A DNA stretch of 64,000 nt from Algoriphagus sp. (GTDB lineage: Bacteria; Bacteroidota; Bacteroidia; Cytophagales; Cyclobacteriaceae). The notes under the pieces were generated by a model. It searched no databases, was not told where the DNA came from, and saw nothing but the letters and a program-made list of their open reading frames with translations. Location: NCBI RefSeq assembly GCF_030694375.1, contig NZ_JAUXYL010000007.1, positions 372,001-436,000 on the forward strand, given 5' to 3'. A program made the translations under genes and the position numbers. Positions 25,197 through 33,703 of the stretch are shown in pieces (the stretch's first letter is position 1; each line of letters opens with the position of its first letter).

Positions 25197-25291
25197 CAAT
25201 TAAGAAAAGTTCTTTTTTATGGAAACCAGCTCATCGGGAAATGCTAAACTCTAGATGTCTTCTGTCTTCGGTCTCCGGTCTTCCAACCAAG

Positions 25292-26581
25292 TCAGCTATT
25301 CATCAACTCCTCTATCTCCTCCGCTTCAATCGGAATATTTCGCATCAAATCGAAATAGCCGTTTTCCTGAATCACGATGTTGTTTTCCAACCGAATCCCA
25401 ATCCCTTCTGCTGGAATGTAAATCCCCGGCTCCACGGTAAAGACCATCCCAGTCGTAATCGGATTATGCATAGTTCCTACATCATGCACATCCAATCCCA
25501 AATGATGGGAAGTTCCGTGCATGAAGTATTTTTTGTATGCCGGCCAAGCAGGATCTTGGTTGCTAATATCTGATTGATCAATTAATCCCAATCCGATTAA
25601 TTCTGATTGCATGATCAAACCCACTTCCTTGTGATAATCCTGGATATTCGTCCCGGGCACTAACATGCTAGCGGCTTGCTTATGTACTCTCAAAACTGCA
25701 TCATAAACCGCACGCTGTCTTTTGCTGAATCGCCCGTTGACAGGAATCGTCCGAGTCATGTCTGCATTGTAATTCCCGTATTCAGCTCCGACATCCATGA
25801 GGAGCAATTCGCCGTCATTACAGGCCTTATTATTCTCAATGTAATGAAGTACACATGCTGAGGCCCCGGAAGCGATGATGGGTTCGTAAGCAAAGCCCTT
25901 GCTTCTGTTTCTTACAAATTCATGGAGGTATTCCGCTTCAATTTCATATTCGGTGACACCGGGTTTGATGAAGGAGAGAATCCTTCGGAATCCCTTTTCT
26001 GTGATGTCACAAGCGACTTGCATTTGGTCAATTTCTTCCTGTTCTTTCACGCCACGCAATTGATGCATAATTGGAGCAGCGCGATCATACGCATGTAAAG
26101 GATACTTTTCCTTGCAGGATTTAATAAATCGGGCATCACGAGTTTCGACTACGATTCCTGCTCTCAAGTGCTCATTCGTATTCAGATAAATCCGCTCCGA
26201 AAGCATCACCACAGTGTTCAAAACCTGCTCAAAATTGGACAGCCACTGGATATTTTTGATGCCTGAAGCAGCCTCGGCTTCTTCTTTGGTGTACTTGTGC
26301 CCTTCCCAAACTGCTATCACCTCGTTGGTTTCTCTCAGGAAAAGAACCTCGCGCATGGCAGGATTTGGGCAATCCGGCGCAATCAATAAGATGGTTTCCT
26401 CCTGATCGATTCCTGAGAGGTAAAACAAGTCATTGTTTTGCCGAAATTTCATCGTGCCGTCAGCATTAGTCGGCATGATGTCGTTGGAATTAAAAATTGC
26501 TACTGCGTTTTTTGCCAATTTACCGGCAAACTTTGATCGGTTTCGGATATAGAGTTCTTTGGGTAATGGAGTATATTTCAT
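25292..26581 (-). CDS. Xaa-Pro aminopeptidase (M24B, PepP-like)
   Basis: A 429-residue metallopeptidase. An N-terminal creatinase/prolidase domain (about 1-165) precedes the M24 pita-bread domain with the five metal ligands visible as D in LLMDVGAEY, D in NADMTRTIPV, H in HGTSHHLGLDVHD, E in TVEPGIYIP and E in IRLENNIVI. It removes N-terminal residues preceding proline and acts in the cytoplasm. The start MKYTPLPKELYIRNR is typical. It is divergent from the M16 peptidase gene (112 bases between starts). Confidence 0.9.
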   Translation of the reverse strand: MKYTPLPKELYIRNRSKFAGKLAKNAVAIFNSNDIMPTNADGTMKFRQNNDLFYLSGIDQEETILLIAPDCPNPAMREVLFLRETNEVIAVWEGHKYTKEEAEAASGIKNIQWLSNFEQVLNTVVMLSERIYLNTNEHLRAGIVVETRDARFIKSCKEKYPLHAYDRAAPIMHQLRGVKEQEEIDQMQVACDITEKGFRRILSFIKPGVTEYEIEAEYLHEFVRNRSKGFAYEPIIASGASACVLHYIENNKACNDGELLLMDVGAEYGNYNADMTRTIPVNGRFSKRQRAVYDAVLRVHKQAASMLVPGTNIQDYHKEVGLIMQSELIGLGLIDQSDISNQDPAWPAYKKYFMHGTSHHLGLDVHDVGTMHNPITTGMVFTVEPGIYIPAEGIGIRLENNIVIQENGYFDLMRNIPIEAEEIEELMNS

Positions 26582-26693
26582 ATCGATTAATTTCAGCCTA
26601 AAGTTAACAATTCGTCTCTTTCCTGAATTAAATTCCCGTCATTACAGTTTTAGCAATTATGTGTATTTTCCGAGAAGGAGACAGAATAGCAGC

Positions 26694-27923
26694 ATGCAGT
26701 TAAATATAAAAGAACTTTCCAACGGGATTCGTATTGTACACCAGCAAGTCACGCATACCCGAGTGGTCCATTGTGGATTTGTTTTGAATATAGGCAGTAG
26801 GGATGAGGACAAAGAACTGGAGGGATTAGCGCACTTCTGGGAACACATGGCCTTCAAGGGCACCCACAAGCGTAAAACATTCCACATCATCAATCGGCTG
26901 GAATCGCTTGGCGGAGAGCTCAATGCCTATACTACCAAGGAGAAAGTATGTTTTTACGCCTCTATTTTAAAAGAACATTACAACAAGGCGGCTGAATTAC
27001 TTTTTGACATTACGTTCAACAGTACTTTCCCTGCCAAGCAAATCGAAAAGGAACGGCAGGTGATCCTGGAAGAAATGGCGATGTACCGGGATTCTCCGGA
27101 TGATTCAATTCAGGATGAACTGGACGAGTTGGTATTTGAAAATCACGCCTTGGGCAGAAATATTCTTGGCACAGAGGATACCGTCTCCAGATTTTCCCAG
27201 CAGGATTTCTTCGAATTCATTTCCTCCCGATTGGACACTTCCGAAATCGTGTTTTCGATAGTTGGAAATATCACGTTTGAGAAGGCCCTAAAAGGAATTG
27301 AAGGAGCTTTAAATGAAATCAAGCCAAAGCACACTTTGTATGTAAGAAGCGGATTTCATGATTACCATCCTAAGCGAAAAACTGTCAAACGGGATGTCAC
27401 CCAGTCCCTATGCGCCATTGGTCGACCTGCCTATTCACTTCACGACCCAAATCGGTTCAAGCTTTACCTCCTGAATAATATCCTCGGTGGACCCACGATG
27501 AACAGCCGTCTGAATCTTTCCCTACGGGAAAATCATGGATACGTGTACAGCATTGAGTCAAGTTATCAGGCCTTTTCAGACACTGGATTTTTTGGCATTT
27601 TCTTTGGCACCGAAGAAAAGACGCTCAAAAAATCCCTGACCATCGTTCATCGGGAAATGGAGAAGCTCCGAAACAAAAAACTCGGATACATACAACTTCA
27701 CATGGCCAAGGAACAAGCCATCGGGCAGATGGCAATGGCTGAGGAAAATTACGCGGCGCTCATGCTTGTCTATGGCAAAAGCTTAATCGATCATGGAAAA
27801 ATCGATCCTTTGGATTTGATCTTTGAAAAAATACGATCGACTACGGCTGAAGAAATTCAGGAGATCGCACAGGATATTTTCAGTCCTGAGCAGCTCAGTT
27901 ATTTGATTTATACCCCAAATTAA
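26694..27923 (+). CDS. M16-family zinc peptidase (pitrilysin-like)
   Basis: The open frame starts at 26559, but residues before the ATG at 26694 have no family resemblance and overlap the divergent promoter region. From MQLNIKELSNGIRIVHQQ the protein is 409 residues, standard for one M16B subunit. The inverted zinc site is HFWEH (47-51), with a third ligand Glu in ILEEMAMYRDSPDD. A C-terminal inactive half follows with the R/Y pair (GGPTMNSRLNLSLRENHGYVYSI). It degrades peptides, location unclear as no signal peptide is seen. It is followed by an O-methyltransferase gene three bases later. Confidence 0.88.
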   Translation: MQLNIKELSNGIRIVHQQVTHTRVVHCGFVLNIGSRDEDKELEGLAHFWEHMAFKGTHKRKTFHIINRLESLGGELNAYTTKEKVCFYASILKEHYNKAAELLFDITFNSTFPAKQIEKERQVILEEMAMYRDSPDDSIQDELDELVFENHALGRNILGTEDTVSRFSQQDFFEFISSRLDTSEIVFSIVGNITFEKALKGIEGALNEIKPKHTLYVRSGFHDYHPKRKTVKRDVTQSLCAIGRPAYSLHDPNRFKLYLLNNILGGPTMNSRLNLSLRENHGYVYSIESSYQAFSDTGFFGIFFGTEEKTLKKSLTIVHREMEKLRNKKLGYIQLHMAKEQAIGQMAMAEENYAALMLVYGKSLIDHGKIDPLDLIFEKIRSTTAEEIQEIAQDIFSPEQLSYLIYTPN

Positions 27924-27926
27924 AAA

Positions 27927-28571
27927 ATGGAATTTATTGACCCGGCACTTCTGGCATATTGTGAATCGATCACCAGTTCTGAAGATCCGCTTTTGAAGAA
28001 AATCACCCGGGAGACTCAGTCCAAAGTCCTGATGCCCCGCATGATATCAGGGCATCTGCAGGGAAAGATGCTGGAGCTTTTCGCAAAAATGCTCAGCCCA
28101 AAGACAATTCTGGAAATTGGCACCTATACCGGCTATTCGGGGATTTGTCTGGCGAGAGGACTAAAATCCGGAGGAAAATTGATCACCTTAGATATCAATG
28201 ATGAGCTGGAGTCGATGGTGAGAGGGTTTTTCGAAGAAAGTGGACTGGCAGATCAAATCGATTATCGATTGGGAAATGCCCGGGAAATCATTCCCACTTT
28301 AGATGGCCCATTTGACATGGTGTTTATTGACGCCGACAAGTTTTATTATTCGGAATATTTCGATTTGATCATTGACAAAGTCCCAAGTGGGGGAATCATT
28401 TTGGCTGACAATGTACTTTGGTCAGGAAAAATCCTCGTCGAAGAAGGACAGAAAATAGATAAGGACACCAGGGCTCTTTTAGCGTTCAACCAAAAAATAC
28501 AGGACGATCCTAGGGTTGAAAATATCCTGCTTCCCATCCGGGACGGAGTACTCATGGCCAGAAAACTCTGA
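27927..28571 (+). CDS. SAM-dependent O-methyltransferase (class I, catechol-OMT-like)
   Basis: A 214-residue methyltransferase_3 family protein. SAM-binding motif I is ILEIGTYTGYSGICLARGL, motif II ITLDINDE, and the acidic FDMVFIDADKFYY supplies the metal ligands along with D and N of ILADNVLWSG. Substrate unknown. Its start is three bases after the M16 peptidase stop, so the two are co-transcribed and probably translationally linked. Confidence 0.88.
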   Translation: MEFIDPALLAYCESITSSEDPLLKKITRETQSKVLMPRMISGHLQGKMLELFAKMLSPKTILEIGTYTGYSGICLARGLKSGGKLITLDINDELESMVRGFFEESGLADQIDYRLGNAREIIPTLDGPFDMVFIDADKFYYSEYFDLIIDKVPSGGIILADNVLWSGKILVEEGQKIDKDTRALLAFNQKIQDDPRVENILLPIRDGVLMARKL

Positions 28572-28632
28572 TTGCTGCAAAATGGGAATCATTTTTGCTC
28601 AACAGGGATAAATAAAACGAAAGACCCTTTCG

Positions 28633-30210
28633 ATGAAATTCCTGCAATTCACACTGTTATCCTTTTTTTCCTTAACTCTCTGTACGCACTCGCTACTAGC
28701 TCAGATTCCACAAGTTCCTGCACAACTTGAATTTGCAGACTTGACCGTAAAAATTACCCCGCAAGCGCAACGCGAAATCCAATTGGACGTGGATGCTCAA
28801 TACCGCAATCCATCCTATTTCAAAGTAAAACAAGACCGAATCAACCTCTATATGCCCATAGTGGAGCGCGAGTTGAGAAGTCTGGGTGTCCCGGAGGACT
28901 TAAAGTACCTTGTGATCCAGGAAAGTGGGTTGATCCCTGATGCCGTTTCAACTTCAAATGCGGTTGGCTTTTGGCAGTTCAAGCAAGGTACGGCGGAGGA
29001 GGTAGGACTTCGGGTAGATGCACAGGTAGACGATCGCAAAAACATAGCGTCTTCCTCCCGTGGGGCAGCACTATATCTCAGAAAGCACAACAGTTCTCTC
29101 GACAACTGGATGACGGCGTTGGTTTCTTATCAAATGGGGCTAGGTGGAGCAAAAGCCTACTTCGGAAATCAGTATTCAGGGAAGAAAGTCATTGAAGTCG
29201 ATCGCAATACGCATTGGTATTTCAAAAAATTCCTGGCACATAAAATAGCCTATGAGAATCAGATTGGAATGTTCGTTTCCAACCGACAGTTAGTAGAAAT
29301 GAAAGTACAGGGACCGGTTACTTTGGCCACACTTTCCAAGCGATTAGGCGTAAGTGAAGAACATCTCAGGGAGTACAATAAATGGGCTGGAAACGGAAAA
29401 GTGCCCGCGGGGACATTTACGGTTTTTTACATTAAAGCAGGAAGTCTTCCGATGGAACCTGCCATAAGCAAATCTGAGGATACTCCTCAGAAAACACCCG
29501 TTTACACAGCTGCTGAAAAAAATTCTCCTGTCTATAAACAGGCAAATTCTTATCCGAGAATTTCGGGAAATACCACTAAAGCAAACCAGCCGAACCAAAT
29601 TACAGTCAATGAATTAGATGGTGTTTTAGCTGCAAAAACCACTTCTCCAGGTAAATTTTCGAAAGAAATAGGATTAAAGGAGAAAAAATTCCTGCGTCTG
29701 AACGACATGAATTCAGATGAGCGAATCGAAACCGGTAAATACTATTATACCGAAAAGAAAAAAACCAGTGCGGAAGTTGAAACTCACTTGGTATTGCCGG
29801 GAGAAACACTTTGGTCCATTTCGCAAAAATACGGTGTTCGGCTAGCCTCACTGAAGTCCAAAAACCGGATCAGAAAAGATGCTGACTTAAAAGCAGGAAT
29901 GCTTCTGAATCTACGTGAGCCCAGAAAACGCGGGGAAGAGATTCCAATCATCCCGATCACTCAGCCAGCACCGCAAACAAGAACGGTAATTGCCACCACA
30001 GCGCCTGAACAGATGGTACCGGAGCCACAGCCGGAAAAGCCATCCGTAAATCAACCAGAAAGGATTACTCATACCGTTGCTCAAGGAGAAACCCTTTTTG
30101 CTATTTCCAGAAAGTACGGAGTTTCCGTTGAAAATTTGAAATCATGGAATAGTATTGGTAGCCAAAACATCATCAGTGTAGGTCAAAAATTGGTTATCTT
30201 AAAACCCTGA
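28633..30210 (+). CDS. Lytic murein transglycosylase with two LysM domains (MltD-like)
   Basis: A 525-residue secreted protein: signal peptide (MKFLQFTLLSFFSLTLCTHSLLAQ), an SLT domain (residues ~70-200) with catalytic Glu in YLVIQESGLIPDAVS and the family blocks AVGFWQFKQGTA and ALVSYQMGLGGAKAYF, then a proline/threonine-rich linker. Two C-terminal LysM repeats follow (HLVLPGETLWSISQKYGV, about 388-430; HTVAQGETLFAISRKYGV, about 478-523). It cleaves peptidoglycan glycan strands to 1,6-anhydromuropeptides, with the LysM units anchoring it to the wall. It is followed closely by a DUF3078 gene. Confidence 0.9.
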   Translation: MKFLQFTLLSFFSLTLCTHSLLAQIPQVPAQLEFADLTVKITPQAQREIQLDVDAQYRNPSYFKVKQDRINLYMPIVERELRSLGVPEDLKYLVIQESGLIPDAVSTSNAVGFWQFKQGTAEEVGLRVDAQVDDRKNIASSSRGAALYLRKHNSSLDNWMTALVSYQMGLGGAKAYFGNQYSGKKVIEVDRNTHWYFKKFLAHKIAYENQIGMFVSNRQLVEMKVQGPVTLATLSKRLGVSEEHLREYNKWAGNGKVPAGTFTVFYIKAGSLPMEPAISKSEDTPQKTPVYTAAEKNSPVYKQANSYPRISGNTTKANQPNQITVNELDGVLAAKTTSPGKFSKEIGLKEKKFLRLNDMNSDERIETGKYYYTEKKKTSAEVETHLVLPGETLWSISQKYGVRLASLKSKNRIRKDADLKAGMLLNLREPRKRGEEIPIIPITQPAPQTRTVIATTAPEQMVPEPQPEKPSVNQPERITHTVAQGETLFAISRKYGVSVENLKSWNSIGSQNIISVGQKLVILKP

Positions 30211-30233
30211 TCAGTTTGTCAAAATCCCCTTTA

Positions 30234-31226
30234 ATGCAAAGAAATCTTCTTTTAACAGGAATTCTATTTTTTATTCTGAGCCTTACTGCTGTTGCTCAGG
30301 ATAGATTAATCATTCCAGACACAGTGTTGATCAATGGAGACACCTTACTGATGCTTGGGGATTCGATTTTGGTCAATGAACCGGTCAAGGAGGTTTTCTG
30401 GAAAACCGGTGGAAATTATAATCTCAATATTCAACAAGTCACCCTCAGCAATTGGGCAGCAGGAGGAACAAGTTCATTTGCTCTAAATTCGGGTTTTGCA
30501 TTGTTTGCTAACTACAAGAAAGACAACAAAGTTTGGGACACGCAACTAAATGTAAACTTGGGATTTAACCGTCAGGGGGAGCGGGATTTCGAAACGAGAA
30601 AATCCAACGACAACTTTGTTTTCGTCAGCAATTATGGACGGCAACTCTCCGATGTGATGTACTTGACTACACAGTTGGATGCAAGGACTCAGCTATTGGC
30701 AGGATTTAGATATTCCCGCCCACCAGGAAGTGAATTTGAAATACGGACTAAAATTTCGGACCTTCTTTCTCCGGGATACCTGCAATCTTCTACCGGTCTG
30801 AACTATAGGAAAACCTATAAAAACAAAAGCCGGTTTTCAGTTATCCTTTCTCCATTCACAGGCCGATTTACAATCGTTATGAATGACTCGCTCAGTCGGG
30901 TTGGCGCATTTGGTGTGACACCGGGAGAAAATGTACGGGCGGAAGCGGGGATGTCTTTTGCCGCAGGAGTGGCGGATTTTGTATTGATGGAAAATGTGAC
31001 TTGGAAAGCTGATCTTAATCTCTTTTCCAACTATGAGCGATTTGGCAATCTGGTAGTAAATTTCAATTCGATCATTAGACTTAAGGTAAATAAATACATA
31101 TCCACCCGTATTGAAACTGCACTGATTTACGATGAAGAGGTTTTTGTCAGGCAGGCTGATGGCACGTCAAAACAGGCTATTCAACTTCAAAATCTGATCA
31201 ATTTTGGGATTTCTTTGGATTTTTAA
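30234..31226 (+). CDS. DUF3078 domain-containing outer-membrane protein
   Basis: A TTG at 30216 could start six codons earlier, but the ATG at 30234 begins an ideal signal peptide (MQRNLLLTGILFFILSLTAVAQ), so the 330-residue form is chosen. The mature protein has the DUF3078 pattern: VFWKTGGNYNLNIQQVTLSNWAAGGTSS, then amphipathic strands ending in a terminal aromatic (LINFGISLDF). This fits an outer-membrane beta-barrel. Function unknown. It lies 23 bases after the LysM transglycosylase gene; its 3' end overlaps the convergent dnaX 3' end by four bases. Confidence 0.82.
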   Translation: MQRNLLLTGILFFILSLTAVAQDRLIIPDTVLINGDTLLMLGDSILVNEPVKEVFWKTGGNYNLNIQQVTLSNWAAGGTSSFALNSGFALFANYKKDNKVWDTQLNVNLGFNRQGERDFETRKSNDNFVFVSNYGRQLSDVMYLTTQLDARTQLLAGFRYSRPPGSEFEIRTKISDLLSPGYLQSSTGLNYRKTYKNKSRFSVILSPFTGRFTIVMNDSLSRVGAFGVTPGENVRAEAGMSFAAGVADFVLMENVTWKADLNLFSNYERFGNLVVNFNSIIRLKVNKYISTRIETALIYDEEVFVRQADGTSKQAIQLQNLINFGISLDF

Positions 31227-32958
31227 AAATCTGCCTCCAATCCAAACTTTCGCTGAAGCTCTGCCAGTGCAGGATGTTTTTCCCTTAAATAATTGAATTT
31301 GTCAGTGTTGGTATAAAGTTTTGGGGCTCCGCTTTCTACCTCTTCTTTTACTTCCACAGTGATCAAAACGCGATCAGCACCTGTGAGTTGACGGATTAAT
31401 CCGACCAACTCCGATTTCATTTTACCTGCAATTTCCTCCTGCATGTGCCCAACTACCTCGAGTACTACTTCTCCACCGGCAAGAACTCTGATTTCCTGAT
31501 CCAGGATTGCCAACTCAAAATTCTTGTCACTTTTTTTGAAATGCTCACGAATTGACACAAAATGTGAATCGAACAGCTGTTGTGTCAAGGGGACTGAAGT
31601 CCCAATCGGCTTAACTTCTATTTTTTCCTGACTTTTACGTACGGCAGCTTCCTCTGTCAGTCTAGCTTTGTCATCCACCAATTTTTTGGTTTGGGATAGA
31701 CTGGTTGGAATCGAAATAGTGGTCTTTAAAGGAGTCTTTTTAGCAGTTGAAAAATCAGCAGGAATTATGGCCTGAATTGATGCAGGTTCTGGATTTTCAG
31801 CCTCTTCTAGTTTACTCAGGCTTTTTTTTTTGCCTCAGCAATGGATAGTGTCGCCAGTCGAAAGGCTTGCGGAAGTTTTGCCATTTTCATTAGGGCCAAT
31901 TCTACATGCAATCGCTGATTTTTACTGGCCTTATAATGGATATCACACTGGTTTGCCATGTTTAGTGCAGAAAGCAAAAAAGAAACGGAGGATTTTTGAG
32001 TTTGGAGGATGTACCTTTCCTTGGCGCTTTCAGATACTTGGAGTAGTTCTACTGTAGCCTCATCTTTGACAACCAGCAAATCCCTGAAGTGCTCGCTCAA
32101 TCCCACTATGAAGTTGTGACCGTCAAAACCCTTCTTCAGGATTTCATCAAAAATCAAAAGTGTTGCGGACAGGTCCTCTGCCAACAATGCATCCACAACT
32201 TTAAAGTAATAGTCATAATCGAGAATGTTCAGGTTCTCGATAGTTTCTTTGTAGGTGACTTTTTTGCCGGCAGAATAGGTGACAATTAAGTCGAAAATAG
32301 AAAGCGCGTCCCGCAATGCACCATCCGCCTTGGTGGCTATCAGGCGCAGGGCTTCGTCTTCATAATCGACCTTTTCTTTCTCGGCAATCTCTCTCAAATG
32401 CTCGGCTATGTGCTTAATCTGAATTCGGTTGAAATCAAAAATTTGACAGCGAGATAGAATCGTGGGAATTATTTTATGCTTTTCCGTAGTCGCCAAAATG
32501 AAAATAGCATACTTCGGAGGCTCCTCCAAGGTCTTCAAAAAGGCATTGAAGGCAGCTGTCGAGAGCATGTGAACTTCGTCAATGATATAGACTTTGTATT
32601 GGCCCTTTTGAGGCGCATAACGAACCTGATCGACGAGGTTACGGATATCATCTACCGAGTTGTTGGAGGCGGCATCAAGCTCGTAAATATTGAAAGAAGC
32701 ATTATTCTGGAAGGAAACGCAAGAATCACATTTGCCGCAAGCCTCGTTATTGGTGACATTTTCACAATTGATCGTCTTGGCAAGAATCCGAGCACAGGTG
32801 GTCTTGCCCACACCACGAGGTCCGCAAAAGAGAAATGCCTGTGCGAGGTGATTGTTTTTGATCGCATTCTGAAGCGTAGTGGTGATGTGCTGTTGCCCCA
32901 CTACACTTTTGAAATCAGCCGGTCTGTATTTTCTTGCCGAGACGACGAAGTTTTCCAT
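31223..32958 (-). CDS. dnaX: DNA polymerase III tau subunit, made by a -1 frameshift at an A10 run
   Basis: Joining the frame starting at 32958 to the frame ending at 31223 by a one-base backward shift within the A10 run (31831-31822) gives 578 residues. The shifted frame is open throughout: SLSKLEEAENPEP..., a lysine/proline-rich hinge, then VDDKARLTEE and a C-terminal ~130-residue domain (LTQQLFDSHFVSIREHF...LREKHPALAELQRKFGLEADF). Bacteroidota DnaX C-termini have this small domain that binds the polymerase and helicase. The hinge between the two frames contains no start with ribosome-site character. Overlaps the DUF3078 gene end by four bases. Confidence 0.75.
31815..31838 (-). promoter_or_regulatory. 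Slippery A10 run with flanking inverted repeat in dnaX (frameshift site)
   Basis: On the mRNA strand CTGAGGC precedes ten A residues and GCCTGAG follows. The two 7-mers can pair except for one G-G mismatch, with the A10 as loop. The zero frame meets TGA three bases after the A run. Thermus dnaX uses an A9 run with transcriptional slippage; E. coli uses A AAA AAG with ribosomal slippage. Confidence 0.7.
31816..32958 (-). CDS. dnaX: DNA polymerase III gamma-type short DnaX product
   Basis: Without a frameshift the gene encodes 380 residues: clamp-loader ATPase with Walker A GPRGVGKT (46-53), zinc cysteines C65, C74, C77, C80 (ACGKCDSC), Walker B VYIIDEVHML, sensor-1 ILATTEKHKIIPTILSRCQ, and the domain III helices needed for the pentamer. 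It ends AEAKKKA then TGA, directly after an A10 run. It thus equals the gamma form of E. coli or Thermus: ATPase and oligomerisation parts without the tau tail. The start MENFVVSARKYRPADFKSVVGQ is the normal DnaX N-terminus. Confidence 0.92.
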   Translation of the reverse strand: MENFVVSARKYRPADFKSVVGQQHITTTLQNAIKNNHLAQAFLFCGPRGVGKTTCARILAKTINCENVTNNEACGKCDSCVSFQNNASFNIYELDAASNNSVDDIRNLVDQVRYAPQKGQYKVYIIDEVHMLSTAAFNAFLKTLEEPPKYAIFILATTEKHKIIPTILSRCQIFDFNRIQIKHIAEHLREIAEKEKVDYEDEALRLIATKADGALRDALSIFDLIVTYSAGKKVTYKETIENLNILDYDYYFKVVDALLAEDLSATLLIFDEILKKGFDGHNFIVGLSEHFRDLLVVKDEATVELLQVSESAKERYILQTQKSSVSFLLSALNMANQCDIHYKASKNQRLHVELALMKMAKLPQAFRLATLSIAEAKKKA

Positions 32959-33227
32959 TGCTGCAAGATATAAAAAAGTGGATATTCCGACCGAGTGTAA
33001 AATGCCCTTTTCAAAAGTTTTTCGCTAAGGTTTTGATTTTTAGCAGGATTGTAAAATTGAAAAATCGGCAGGCTAAGATATTGAAAAATGGAGGTGGCCA
33101 AGTTGTATGATAAATATGTTGTCAGATTGAAATGGTTGCCTAGAGTCAGAAGCATTAACTCCATACCAAGCCCCGTATTTCGTAACTCGTACTTCGTAAT
33201 TTCCCGGATTTGGAACCAAAATTGGAT

Positions 33228-33235
33228 TACTTTTG
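33228..33235 (+). promoter_or_regulatory. Possible -7 element for ssrA
   Basis: TACTTTTG matches TAnnTTTG and lies 16 bases before the mature tmRNA 5' end. A TTTG at 33209-33212 is only 15 bases upstream, shorter than the usual 19-20, so the -33 element is uncertain. Confidence 0.35.
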
Positions 33236-33250
33236 TCATCTCAACAAAAT

Positions 33251-33649
33251 GGGGCTGACCGGTTTTGACAGTAAGTGTAAAGATCGGGCTCGCATGCAGG
33301 CTGGAGTATGTACGGCCTTAAAAGATTCATACGAACGATAAATGGCGAAACTTCTTACGCCATGGCTGCTTAATCTAACCTCTTAGGATAGATCGCTTAA
33401 AGGGTTGAGTCACGAGAGTGATTCCCCAGCCACATCCCTCCGCCCCCCGTCCTTTCGGGGTGGATCAAGGGGTGTCGACTTGATCGGACTGCTGCCTGTG
33501 ATGCTATTAAGCAGGCCTAAGACCAATAGCTAAGTCAGCGTGAGGTGTGTCATCCAGCATATTCTGATCGAAAAAACAACAGATGACTAAGCATGTAGAC
33601 GGTACGGTGTTTCCTTATCTGGACGCGAGTTCGAATCTCGCCAGCTCCA
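33251..33649 (+). ncRNA. ssrA: Transfer-messenger RNA (tmRNA)
   Basis: The 5' end GGGGCTG and the 3' end CAGCTCC-A pair as a 7-bp acceptor stem, and GAGTTCGAATCTC forms the T arm. The messenger part at 33344-33373 reads GGC GAA ACT TCT TAC GCC ATG GCT GCT TAA, tag GETSYAMAA, typical of Cytophagales. Pseudoknot-rich sequence fills the rest. It rescues stalled ribosomes together with SmpB. No CCA is encoded. A G/C-rich hairpin (CCCCCCGTCCTTTCGGGGTGG) lies at about 33444-33465. Confidence 0.95.
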
Positions 33650-33650
33650 C

Positions 33651-33687
33651 AAAAAAGCCTCTCGGATGATTCTGAGAGGTTTTTTTT
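33651..33687 (+). terminator. Terminator of tmRNA
   Basis: AAAAAAGCCTCTC-ggatgattct-GAGAGGTTTTTTTT: a CCTCTC/GAGAGG stem with A- and T-tracts, right after the tmRNA 3' end. It can serve the convergent fic gene as well. Its right half is repeated exactly 1.4 kb away (35092-35108). Confidence 0.85.
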
Positions 33688-33703
33688 ATTGATTTCAAGG
33701 ATT

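Noticed and set aside
25133..25573. 146-codon plus-strand ORF
   Set aside because: Runs antisense into the aminopeptidase gene and covers its terminator and the vapB operator; a shadow frame.
31223..31681. Independent gene starting at TTG and encoding 152 residues
   Set aside because: The frame continues upstream without a stop through the A10 run into dnaX, and the C-terminal sequence fits a DnaX tail, so it is treated as the tau extension.
31816..31835. dnaX as a mutationally broken gene
   Set aside because: An essential gene is unlikely to be broken, and A runs at this spot are a known way to produce tau and gamma. A sequencing error in the homopolymer cannot be excluded from one sequence.
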